A DNA stretch of 64,000 nucleotides from Hylemonella gracilis str. Niagara R. GTDB taxonomy: Bacteria > Pseudomonadota > Gammaproteobacteria > Burkholderiales > Burkholderiaceae_C. A program made the position numbers and the translations under genes. The first letter of the stretch is position 1; the number at the start of each line of letters is the position of its first letter. This document shows positions 22,676-31,500 of the stretch, one piece after another. A model generated the notes under the pieces. The model saw nothing but the letters and a program-made list of their open reading frames with translations. It was not told where the DNA came from and did not search any database. The stretch is taken from contig NZ_JEMG01000001.1 of the NCBI RefSeq assembly GCF_000600295.1, positions 2,554,277 to 2,618,276 on the forward strand. Reading direction: 5' to 3'.

Positions 22676-23485
22676 TCAAGGCCAATAGGCCGGGTCGGGC
22701 AACTCGCTGAAAACCTTGCGCAGCTGCTCACCCCAACGCTCACGCAGGGAGGCGAAATACGGGTCCTTGCCGTCGATCATGGCTTGCCGCGTCACACGCA
22801 GGCTATCGGTCTCGTAACACAGCAGATCCAAAGGCAGACCGACCGAAAGGTTGGACTTCATGGTCGAGTCCATCGAAATCAAGCAGCACTTGGCCGCCTC
22901 GTCCAGCGACAGATCGCCATCGACCACGCGGTCCATGATCGGCTTGCCATACTTGGACTCCCCGATCTGGAAGTAAGGCGTCTCGGACGTGGCCTCGATG
23001 AAATTGCCCGCCGCATAGACATTGAACAGCCGCGGGGCCTCGCCCCGGATCTGGCCGCCGAAGATCAGGTTGATGTTGAAATCGATGCCGAAATCCTTGA
23101 GGGCGGCGGCTTCACGCGCGTGGACCCGGCGCACTGTCTCACCCACGATGCGCGCGGCGGAGAACATATTGGGTGCCGTCCCCAGGTTGCGTCCGTCGTC
23201 GGCCTGCGGCGTCTCATCGGCGGTGGCCGTGGACCGGCTGTGTGGCCCGTCCTGCGCCATCTCACCTGACTCACCTGCCGGCTTCATCTGCACGCGCAAG
23301 CTGCTGGCCACGGCCTGGCTGAGCGAAAGGTTGCCCGAGGACAGCAAGACCATCACGCGCTCGCCCGGCACCTCGTAGACATGCATCTTGCGGAAAGTGC
23401 TGATCTGGTCGACACCCGCATTGGTGCGCGAGTCTGAGAGGAAAACCAGGCCCGCGTCGATGCGGACCGCCGTGCAATAGGTCAT
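22676..23485 (-). CDS. Anbu (proteasome-like peptidase, HslV relative)
   Basis: A 269-residue Ntn-hydrolase of the Anbu family (ancestral beta-subunit; proteasome-type protease). After removal of Met the N-terminal nucleophile is Thr (MTYCTAVRIDAGLVF); SDSRTNAGVDQISTFRKM supplies the Asp and Lys of the catalytic centre. The block FGGQIRGEAPRLFNVYAAGNFI is typical. Residues about 67-100 form a polar, low-complexity insertion making it longer than most homologues. No ATPase partner is adjacent. The ATP-grasp, alpha-E and transglutaminase genes nearby are its known genomic companions. It shares strand with the acyl-CoA ligase gene 106 bp upstream. Confidence 0.9.
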   Translation of the reverse strand: MTYCTAVRIDAGLVFLSDSRTNAGVDQISTFRKMHVYEVPGERVMVLLSSGNLSLSQAVASSLRVQMKPAGESGEMAQDGPHSRSTATADETPQADDGRNLGTAPNMFSAARIVGETVRRVHAREAAALKDFGIDFNINLIFGGQIRGEAPRLFNVYAAGNFIEATSETPYFQIGESKYGKPIMDRVVDGDLSLDEAAKCCLISMDSTMKSNLSVGLPLDLLCYETDSLRVTRQAMIDGKDPYFASLRERWGEQLRKVFSELPDPAYWP

Positions 23486-23591
23486 GGTGAAAAAATGAAG
23501 GCAACCTGCCAGAGTGCTGCCTGGTTCCGCCGTAGTCCAGGGGACACCATCTTAGCGGCCCGTGCGCATGGGCCGACGGACGCACCTGGAG

Positions 23592-25370
23592 TCAGGCGGA
23601 CGCGGTGGCGCCGATCGGCTTGGCCGCACCCTGCGCGGGGCTTGTCGACTCAGCTTCCTGCAGGGCGCGCCACATCACCTTGCCGCTGCCGCTCTTGGGT
23701 AATGCGTCGACGAACTGCACCATGCGCGGCGCCTTGTAGACCGCCATGTTCTCGCGGCACCAAGCCAGGATATCGTCCTCGCTCACCTGGCCAGCCTGGC
23801 CGGGGCGCAGGACCACCACCGCCTTGACCGTCTCACCACGGTAGCTGTCCTTGGCAGCGATGACACAGGCTTCCTGGATGGCGGGGTGCTTGAACATCAG
23901 AGCTTCTACCTCGGCTGGCCAGACCTTGAACCCACTGGCGTTGATCATGCGCTTGAGGCGATCGGTGATGAAGAAGTACCCTTCCTCGTCCACCCGTCCC
24001 AGGTCACCGGTGCGGAAGTAGCGCTTGCCGTCCAGCTCGAAAAAAACGTCGCGCGTCGCATCGGGCCGTTTCCAGTAGCCCTGGAACACCATGGGACCGT
24101 GCACGACGATTTCCCCCTGCTCGCCTGGCGGCAGTTCCTGCAAGGTCCCAGGGTCCACCACACGCGCGTCGCAGCCCATGAAAGGAATGCCCAGGCATTG
24201 CTGCTTCGGATGATCCGGTGGGTTGCTGTGCGAGGGAGCAGCGGTTTCGGTGAGGCCGTAACCCTCTGCGTAACGCAAGCCAAATTGCTCGAACAGGCGC
24301 TGCGCCACGGCTTGCGGCATGGCCGCGCCGCCGCCACCGATGTAGACCAGGCTGGACAAATCAAAACGCGCGAAATTCGGACTGGCCATCAGGTCGATCA
24401 CCATGGTCGGTATGTTGGTCCAGCTCGTGACGCGCCACCTTGAAATCAGTCGCCCAGCCAGTTCCCGGTCCCAGCGGGGCATGATGACCAGGGTCGCCCC
24501 GCTGTAGATGGCGGCGTGCATCACGCTGACCATGCCGGTGATGTGGAACATGGGCACCACGGCCAACACGACCGTCTCCATCGATGCGCTGCCCCAGAGG
24601 CTGGCGGCGACTGCGTTGTGCATCAGACTGGCATGGGTGTGCATGCAGCCCTTGGGCAAGCCAGTTGTGCCACTGGTGTAGGGCAAGGCCGCTAAATCCT
24701 GCGGCCCGGCGACCAAGGGTGGCGGCGCATGCGGGGTGCGCAGCACCTGGCTCCAGTCATGAACCTGTCCCCCTTCCAGCGCGGGCAGGGGGTGACGCGT
24801 GCAGAGCCACGAGGACCAGGCCTGCGGCGGCCCGTCCTCGCTGGCATCGCCGGGATCAAAGGCATCGGTGAACTGCGTGACGACCAGGTGCAGCAGACGT
24901 TTTGGCGCATGCAAGTCGTTGCTGGCGTGGGCCAGTTCGGACGCCAAATCTCCCGTCGTGATGGCCACCTTGACATCCGGATCAGTGATGTAGTGTTTCA
25001 GTTCTTCGGCCCGGTTCATCGGGTTGACTGGCACCACCACCGCGTTGGCACGGAGGATGGCGAAATGCGCTATCACCAGCTGCGGCGAGTTCTGCATGTC
25101 CAGGATGACACGGTCCCCCTGCTCCACCCCCAAGCTGTGCAGAAAGCCCGCCAGGCGTTCGGCCTGCCGAGCCAACTCCGCGTATGACATCACGCGCCCG
25201 AGGAAGACCAGGGCCGCCTTCTCGGGGTAGCGTAGCGCGCTGATGGCCAGATTGGCCCACAACGAAGTTTGCGGCGGTGTGATGGAGTACGGCAAGCGCT
25301 TGGGCCACCTGGCATGGTGGGGCCGCGTTTCCAGTGCAAGCGAGGGCGAGGAAGGCTGTTGCAGGGGCAT
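23592..25370 (-). CDS. AMP-dependent fatty-acyl-CoA ligase
   Basis: A 592-residue member of the ANL superfamily. Core motifs are YTSGTTGLPKG (P-loop), the GYGLTETA adenine-binding segment, YFRTGDLG hinge region, and the C-terminal catalytic lysine in KSGSGKVMWR. It activates a carboxylic acid to its CoA thioester; the FKVWPAEVE segment fits medium/long-chain ligases. ATG 25370 is favoured over 25406 by SD AGGAG. It lies between Anbu and the alpha-E gene but is separated from the latter by a terminator, so its link to that system is doubtful. Confidence 0.9.
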   Translation of the reverse strand: MPLQQPSSPSLALETRPHHARWPKRLPYSITPPQTSLWANLAISALRYPEKAALVFLGRVMSYAELARQAERLAGFLHSLGVEQGDRVILDMQNSPQLVIAHFAILRANAVVVPVNPMNRAEELKHYITDPDVKVAITTGDLASELAHASNDLHAPKRLLHLVVTQFTDAFDPGDASEDGPPQAWSSWLCTRHPLPALEGGQVHDWSQVLRTPHAPPPLVAGPQDLAALPYTSGTTGLPKGCMHTHASLMHNAVAASLWGSASMETVVLAVVPMFHITGMVSVMHAAIYSGATLVIMPRWDRELAGRLISRWRVTSWTNIPTMVIDLMASPNFARFDLSSLVYIGGGGAAMPQAVAQRLFEQFGLRYAEGYGLTETAAPSHSNPPDHPKQQCLGIPFMGCDARVVDPGTLQELPPGEQGEIVVHGPMVFQGYWKRPDATRDVFFELDGKRYFRTGDLGRVDEEGYFFITDRLKRMINASGFKVWPAEVEALMFKHPAIQEACVIAAKDSYRGETVKAVVVLRPGQAGQVSEDDILAWCRENMAVYKAPRMVQFVDALPKSGSGKVMWRALQEAESTSPAQGAAKPIGATASA

Positions 25371-25539
25371 GAAAGCGAACTCCTGGTGCGGCAAACTGCC
25401 AAACACTCAGACTAGCCTCCCATGCGTGCAAAGCGCATCCGGGAAAGCGCCAAAGCCTGCAGGTGCATCCAGACTATCCCCAGGTTGTTCGCGTCACCTT
25501 GGAGACTGCAGTCCGGCGATGAGGGATACGATGCAGAAA

Positions 25540-25562
25540 ACGCGCGGGGAGTACCCGCGCGT
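25540..25562 (-). terminator. Rho-independent terminator after the alpha-E gene
   Basis: A 9-bp GC-only-type stem (25540-25548 with 25554-25562) with a 5-base loop, followed on the minus strand by TTTTCTGC. It lies 16 bases past the alpha-E stop and closes the ATP-grasp/alpha-E operon. Confidence 0.85.
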
Positions 25563-25577
25563 CATGCCCCCGATGGG

Positions 25578-26549
25578 CTAAGTGATCTCGGGCACCAGGA
25601 AGTCGCGGCTGATGCGCGCACCGATGTCGTTGACCCGCTCCAGGAACTTGGTCAGGAAGGCATGCAGGCCCGTGGCCAGGATGTCGTCAATGCGCTCGTA
25701 CTGCAGTTCGGCCAGCAGCTTGCCAGCCAGGTGGCGCGTCTCGGCGATGCCTTCGGTCGGACTTTCGCCAGCGACGAGGTTGAGGTTCTTCACGACCTCG
25801 GCCATGCTGGCGTGCAGGGAACGCGGCATGTCGGCGCGCAGTATGAGCAACTCGGCCACGCGCTCGGGGCGGATCACGTCGCGATATACCTTGCGGTAGA
25901 TCTCGAAGGCCGAGACACTGCGCAGGATGGCGCTCCAGTGGTAGAAGTCGTAGGCACGGTCCTTTTGGTCGGCGTTGCCGAAGAACTCGCTCTGCACGGC
26001 GTGGAACTTCACGTCCACCAGCCGCGCCGTGTTGTCGGCCCGTTCCAGGAAAGTGCCTAGGCGCATGAAGTGCAGGGCCTCGTCCACCAGCATGGTGCCC
26101 AGGGTCACGCCGCGAGACAGGTGGGAGCGGTGCTTGACCCACTCGAGCAAGCGTGCCGGGTCGCGCTCCAAGTCGCCCAGGCGTAACATGCGCTTGAACT
26201 CCAGCCAAGTCTGGTTCTGCGTCTCCCAGACCTCGGTCGTCAAGCTGCCGCGCACGGCCCGGGCGTTCTCACGCGCCGCACGCAGGCAGGACACGATGGA
26301 AGAGGGATTGTTCTCGTCGCTGACCATGAAGGCCATCACGTCCTTCGGCACCACCTCGCCATGGCGGGCGGTATATGACGGCAGCAACTCGCTGATGGAC
26401 AGCAGGCTCTGCCATCCCAACCGGGCCACGGCAGCGGACTGGGGCAGCATGGCGGTTTCGTGGTTGACGCTGAGCATGCGTGCGGTGTTTTCGGCCCGCT
26501 CCGTGTAGCGATTCATCCAGAACAGGTGATCGGCAGTACGCGATAGCAT
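25578..26549 (-). CDS. Alpha-E domain protein (COG2307/DUF403)
   Basis: A 323-residue all-helical protein of the alpha-E family, named for conserved acidic helices. It starts MLSRTADHLFWMNRYTERAENTARML, the family signature, and keeps RADNTARLVDVKFH in the middle. Its biochemical role is unknown; it is nearly always encoded beside a circularly permuted ATP-grasp protein, as here. Strong SD AGAGGAGA lies before ATG 26549. The gene begins directly after the stop of a short ORF that duplicates its own first 20 codons, so it may be translationally coupled. Confidence 0.9.
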   Translation of the reverse strand: MLSRTADHLFWMNRYTERAENTARMLSVNHETAMLPQSAAVARLGWQSLLSISELLPSYTARHGEVVPKDVMAFMVSDENNPSSIVSCLRAARENARAVRGSLTTEVWETQNQTWLEFKRMLRLGDLERDPARLLEWVKHRSHLSRGVTLGTMLVDEALHFMRLGTFLERADNTARLVDVKFHAVQSEFFGNADQKDRAYDFYHWSAILRSVSAFEIYRKVYRDVIRPERVAELLILRADMPRSLHASMAEVVKNLNLVAGESPTEGIAETRHLAGKLLAELQYERIDDILATGLHAFLTKFLERVNDIGARISRDFLVPEIT

Positions 26550-26690
26550 TCAAATATCTCCTCTGGCCGACAACACCGCAGGCGCTGCGCGCCCTCTGTG
26601 TTTTGATGAAAGTTGGCCTGCGGCCAACTTTTCGGCCCGCTCCGTGTAGTGGTTCATCCAGAACAGGTGATCGGCGGTTCTCGACAACAT
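26488..26690 (-). repeat. In-frame 141-bp-period partial duplication of the alpha-E 5' end
   Basis: Copies at 26488-26549 and 26629-26690 (62 bp each) are highly similar, including two identical runs of over 20 bp, and are offset by 141 bp (47 codons). Between them is a 79-bp segment containing the palindrome AAAGTTGGCC-TGC-GGCCAACTTT (26609-26631). Several differences between copies are synonymous (Leu, Arg, Thr codons). Confidence 0.85.
26550..26690 (-). CDS. 46-codon ORF repeating the start of the alpha-E protein
   Basis: The product starts MLSRTADHLFWMNHYTERAE, identical to the alpha-E start at 19 of 20 positions, then departs into the 79-bp inserted segment (KLAAGQLSSKHRGR...). Its TGA directly abuts the alpha-E ATG (TGAATG). 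It begins 30 bases after the ATP-grasp stop, exactly where the alpha-E gene would start without the insertion. It is either a relic of the original gene start or a coupling peptide; a stand-alone function is unlikely. Confidence 0.45.
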   Translation of the reverse strand: MLSRTADHLFWMNHYTERAEKLAAGQLSSKHRGRAAPAVLSARGDI

Positions 26691-26720
26691 ATTCGTTTTT
26701 TTGATTTTGTGCGCGGCCGC

Positions 26721-28223
26721 TCAGACTTCCAGCACCCAGGAATCCTTGGTGCCACCGCCCTGGGAGGAATTGACGACCAGGGACCCTTCCTTGAGCGCAA
26801 CGCGGGTGAGGCCGCCCGCGACCATCTGCACAGTCTTGCCCGTCAGCACAAAGGGCCGCAGGTCTATGTGCCGTGGCGCGATACCGCTGTCCACGAAGGT
26901 CGGGCAGGTGGAGAGGGACAAGGTGGGCTGCGCGATGTAGTTGCCCGGCTTTTCCTTGAGCACGCGAGCGAAGTCCTCGATCTGCTGCTGGGTCGAGGCT
27001 GGCCCGACCAGCATGCCGTAACCGCCCGCGCCATGCACTTCCTTGACCACCAAGTCCTTGAGGTTGGCCAACACGTATTTCAGATCCTCGGGTTTGCGGC
27101 ACATGTAGGTAGGCACGTTGTTGAGGATGGGTTTCTCGCCAAGGTAGAACTCGATCATCGCCGGCACATAGGGGTAGATGGACTTGTCGTCAGCCACGCC
27201 CGTGCCCACGGCGTTGCACAAGGTCACGTGGCCCGCGCAATAGGCTTCCATCAAGCCCGCGCAGCCTAGGGTGGAATCGGCGCGGAACACATGCGGATCT
27301 AGGAAATCGTCGTCCAGTCGGCGGTAGATGACGTCCACGCGCTTGGGACCACGCGTGGTGCGCATGTAGACGAAACCATCGCGCACGAACAGATCCTGCC
27401 CCTGCACCAGTTCGACGCCCATCTGCTGCGCCAGGAAGGCATGCTCGAAGTAGGCGCTGTTGTACATGCCGGGCGTGAGCACGACCACGGTCGGCTCGCC
27501 CGTGGTGTCGGGCGCGGAGGCGCGCAGCGTCTCCAGCAGCAGATCGGGGTAGTGCTCGACCGGCGCGACGCGGTGCGCGTTGAACAGCTCGGGGAAGAGC
27601 CGCATCATCATCTTGCGATCCTCGATCATGTAGCTCACGCCGCTGGGCACGCGCAGGTTGTCCTCCAGCACGTAGTACTGGCCCACGCCATCGGCGTCCG
27701 GCGCCCGCACGATGTCAACGCCGCTGATGTGTGAGTAGATGTCGTTGGGCACATGCACGCCCATCATCTGCGGGCGGTACTGCGCGTTGTGCAGGATCTG
27801 CTCGGCCGGGATCACCCCCGCGCGCAGGATTTCCTGGTCATGGTAGACGTCGTGGATAAAGCGGTTGAGCGCCGTCACGCGCTGCACCAGCCCACGCTCC
27901 ATGCTGCTCCATTCGGCCGCGGGGATGATGCGCGGGATCAGATCGAAGGGAATCAGGCGCTCCGTGCCGGAGCCGTCTTCATCCTTGTCGCCATAGACCG
28001 CGAAGGTGATGCCCACGCGGCGGAAGATCATCTCGGCCTCTTCTCGCCGAGCCTGCATCGTCTCCGGGCTTTGCGCGGCCAGCCAACGCGCGTAGGCGCG
28101 ATAGTGGGCGCGAATGTCGGCGGCTGCGCCGCCTGCCACTCCTTGAGCGCCAGCTGCGCCGACCTGCACCATGCCGGCGGCCAGGGCGCCCGGCCCCAGG
28201 TACATCTCGTCAAACTTCAACAT
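26721..28223 (-). CDS. Circularly permuted ATP-grasp protein (COG2308-type)
   Basis: A 500-residue protein of the circularly permuted ATP-grasp type (DUF404/DUF407). Characteristic blocks are FRRVGITFAVYGD, ERLIPFDLIPRIIP, VLEDNLRVPSGVSYMIEDR, VDVIYRRLDDDFLDP and VVKEVHGAGGYGMLVGP, followed by PRHIDLRPFVL. These enzymes are predicted to form peptide-like amide bonds using ATP. Start ATG 28223 (MLKFDEMYLGPGAL) fits family length; the 117 upstream codons of open frame are non-coding. It is first gene of the operon with alpha-E and is divergent from the transglutaminase fusion. Confidence 0.92.
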   Translation of the reverse strand: MLKFDEMYLGPGALAAGMVQVGAAGAQGVAGGAAADIRAHYRAYARWLAAQSPETMQARREEAEMIFRRVGITFAVYGDKDEDGSGTERLIPFDLIPRIIPAAEWSSMERGLVQRVTALNRFIHDVYHDQEILRAGVIPAEQILHNAQYRPQMMGVHVPNDIYSHISGVDIVRAPDADGVGQYYVLEDNLRVPSGVSYMIEDRKMMMRLFPELFNAHRVAPVEHYPDLLLETLRASAPDTTGEPTVVVLTPGMYNSAYFEHAFLAQQMGVELVQGQDLFVRDGFVYMRTTRGPKRVDVIYRRLDDDFLDPHVFRADSTLGCAGLMEAYCAGHVTLCNAVGTGVADDKSIYPYVPAMIEFYLGEKPILNNVPTYMCRKPEDLKYVLANLKDLVVKEVHGAGGYGMLVGPASTQQQIEDFARVLKEKPGNYIAQPTLSLSTCPTFVDSGIAPRHIDLRPFVLTGKTVQMVAGGLTRVALKEGSLVVNSSQGGGTKDSWVLEV

Positions 28224-28566
28224 GCGGCCTAGCCTTGTTCTGGTCTTTCCGGTCATCCGGTTCCGCCTGATCAACCTGACGCCGGACCCGCACCGTATGA
28301 CGCCTTTCGAATGCATCCGGCACGCTAGCGCACGCAGCAGGAATAGCCCTGCGGAACTTGACTGCAAGGGTACCAGCAAATTTCGGGCCTGCCCCCAAGG
28401 GGGCGGGCATGAGGCGATCGAACCCATGCGCGTGGCGCTTGGCTCAGCTCTTGCTATAAGCTCTTGACGTCGAAACCCCCTGTGGTTCCCGCAACGCCGT
28501 GTCGCCAGTGGGCGCGACCCGCATGGTTTCACGCCGCGCCCACCTCCTGTACGCACCGCACGCGCC
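28224..28566. other. Divergent intergenic region of the ATP-grasp/transglutaminase genes
   Basis: 343 bases without a gene. It must hold promoters for both directions. On the minus strand TTGCAG-N16-TATTCC is a weak candidate for the ATP-grasp operon. A GC-rich hairpin (TGCCCCC-AAG-GGGGGCG-like, near 28390-28410) lies in the middle. No operator-like palindrome shared by the two sides was found. Confidence 0.4.
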
Positions 28567-31500
28567 ATGTCCATCCACGCCGCACTTCAGCACATCACCC
28601 ACTACAAGTACGACCGTCCGGTGCAGCTGGGCCCGCAAACTGTGCGGCTGAGGCCCGCGCCGCATTGCCGCAGCAAAATCGTCTCCTACTCGCTGCGGGT
28701 CGAACCCACCCAGCACTTCATCAACTGGCAGCAGGACCCCTTCGCCAACTACCAGGCCAGGCTGGTGTTCCCGGAGAAGACCACGGAGTTCACGGTCGCC
28801 ATCGACTTGGTCGTCGAGATGGCGGTGTACAACCCCTTCGACTTCTTCCTTGAGCCCGAGGCTGAGCATTTCCCCTTCAGCTACAGCCCGGCCCTGCGGG
28901 AAGAACTGGCCCCCTACCTCGTGGCGGCACCGCTGACGCCGCTGCTGCGGCAATACCTGGACGGTATCGACCGCGAACGGCGACGCACGGTCGATTTCCT
29001 GGTCGCGCTGAACCAGAAACTGCAGACCGACATCCAGTACCTGATCCGCCTTGAGCCTGGCGTGCAGACGCCGGAGGAAACGCTGCGCAAGGCCAGCGGC
29101 TCCTGCCGCGACTCAGGTTGGCTGCTGGTCAATCTGCTGCGGCATTGCGGTCTGGCTGCGCGTTTCGTCTCGGGCTACTTGATCCAGCTCACGCCAGACG
29201 TGAAAGCGATAGACGGCCCCAGCGGCACCACGGTCGATTTCACCGACCTGCATGCCTGGTGCGAGGTCTACCTGCCGGGCGCGGGCTGGATCGGACTCGA
29301 TCCCACCAGCGGTCTGATGGCGGGCGAAGGCCACATTCCCCTGGCTTGCACTCCGCAACCGTCCAGCGCCGCACCCATCGAGGGCCTGTTCTCGGTCGCC
29401 GCGCCGCAGGGCGCTGGAGACGAAGCCGAGGTTGAGTTTTCACACCATATGCAGGTCACGCGCATCCATGAGTCTGCGCGCGTCACCAAGCCGTACACGG
29501 ACGCGCAGTGGGACGCCATCATGGCCCTGGGCGAGCAGGTGGAGGTCCAACTCCAGGCCAGTGATGTTCGCCTGACCATGGGCGGTGAACCGACCTTTGT
29601 GGCCACCAGCGATCGCGATGCACCCGAATGGAACACCGATGCACTCGGACCGACCAAACGCGGCTACGCAACCGAACTGGTGCACAAATTGCGCACCGAA
29701 TACGGGCAAGGCGGTTTTCTGCATTTTGGCCAGGGCAAGTGGTACCCGGGCGAGCAACTGCCACGCTGGGCGCTTTCCATCTTTTGGCGAGCCGATGGCG
29801 AGCCCATCTGGCAGGACCCGAGCCTGTTCGCCGATGAGCGCGTCCCGGCCCATTACGGCAGCGAGGACGCTCGCGTGTTCACGCACACGCTGGCGGGCAA
29901 ACTGGGGCTGAACACACGTTACATCCAACCCGGCTACGAAGACACCTGGTACTACCTCTGGCGCGAACGGCGCCTGCCGGTCAATGTCGACCCCTTTGAT
30001 GCCCGCCTGGAGGACGAACTGGAACGCCAGCGACTGCGCCGGGTCTTCAGCCAGAAACTGGACGCCGTGGTCGGTTACGCCCTGCCCTTGCAGACCGGCG
30101 CCGGCCCCACTCTGGCCGGCTCGCGCTGGAGCACCGGACCCTGGTTCTTCCGTGACGAACGCATGTACCTGGTGCCGGGCGACTCGGCCATGGGCTACCG
30201 TCTGCCGCTGGATTCCCTGCCGTGGGTGGGCGAAGGGGACTATCCCTGGGTCATCCAGCAGGACCCCTACGACCCGCGCCCGCCCCTGCCCCACTCGGCC
30301 GACATCCGCGCGCAGTACACGGCGCGCCGGCTCGGTGGCAATGGCGGCGGCCCCGGCGCCATGAACGGCGACACCCTGCCTGCGGGCGCTGGCGGCATGG
30401 GCGCGGGGCCAGCCAATCCGACGGCCACGGCAGCGGCAGCCCTCCGTCAGCCCCAGCGTTTCGAATCCGCGCACTGGATCACGCGCACCGCGCTGTGCGT
30501 GGAAGCGCGCGACCCCATGCGCGCCAACGGGCCCAAAACGGAACGCGAACAAGGAGGCAAGAGCGGCCTGCTCTACGTCTTCATGCCGCCACTGGCGCGG
30601 CTGGAAGACTACCTGGACCTGCTGTCCGCTGTCGAAGCCACCGCCGCCGAGCTCGGCGTCAAGATCGTGCTCGAAGGCTACCCGCCGCCGCGCGACGCGC
30701 GGCTGAAGATGCTGCAGGTCACGCCAGACCCGGGCGTGATCGAGGTCAACATCCACCCCTCGCACAACTGGGCGGAGCTGGTGCAGCGCACCGAATTCCT
30801 CTACCAGGCGGCTTTTGAGACGCACCTGTGCGCCGAAAAGTTCATGACCGACGGTCGCCACACCGGTACCGGCGGCGGCAACCATTTCGTGCTGGGCGGC
30901 GCCACACCGGCGGACAGCCCCTTCCTGCGCCGACCAGAACTACTGGCCAGCCTGCTGCTCTACTGGCACAACCACCCCTCGCTCAGCTACCTGTTCAGCG
31001 GTCTCTTCATCGGCCCGACCAGCCAGGCGCCCCGCGTGGACGAGGCGCGCAACGACCAGCTGTACGAACTTGAAATCGCACTGCGCGAAATCCAGAGCAA
31101 CCGGCAGAAGTACGGACAGGACATGCCACCCTGGCTGCTGGACCGCACGCTGCGCAACATCCTGATCGACGTGACGGGCAACACCCACCGCAGCGAGTTC
31201 TGCATCGACAAGATGTACTCACCGGATGGTCCCACTGGTCGCCTGGGCCTGTTGGAACTGCGCGCTTTCGAAATGCCACCGCACGCCCGCATGAGCATCG
31301 CGCAGCAATTGCTGCTGCGCGCCCTGGTCGCGCGTTTCTGGAACCAGCCTTACCAGGCTCTCGCCACGCGCTGGGGCACGGAGCTGCACGACCGCTTCCT
31401 GCTGCCCACTTTCGTCAGGATGGACTTCGCCGACGTGCTGCAGGAGATGCGACAGGCCGGCTACGCCTTCGACGACAGCTGGTTCACCCCGCATTTCGAA

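Noticed and set aside
22676..23485. Calling the proteasome-like gene HslV
   Set aside because: No hslU is adjacent and the SDSRTNAGVDQISTFRKM and C-terminal blocks fit Anbu; length is also far above HslV (about 180 residues).
24000..25400. Acyl-CoA ligase as an adenylation domain of a nonribosomal peptide synthetase
   Set aside because: No carrier or condensation domain is present and the motifs fit free-standing acyl-CoA ligases.
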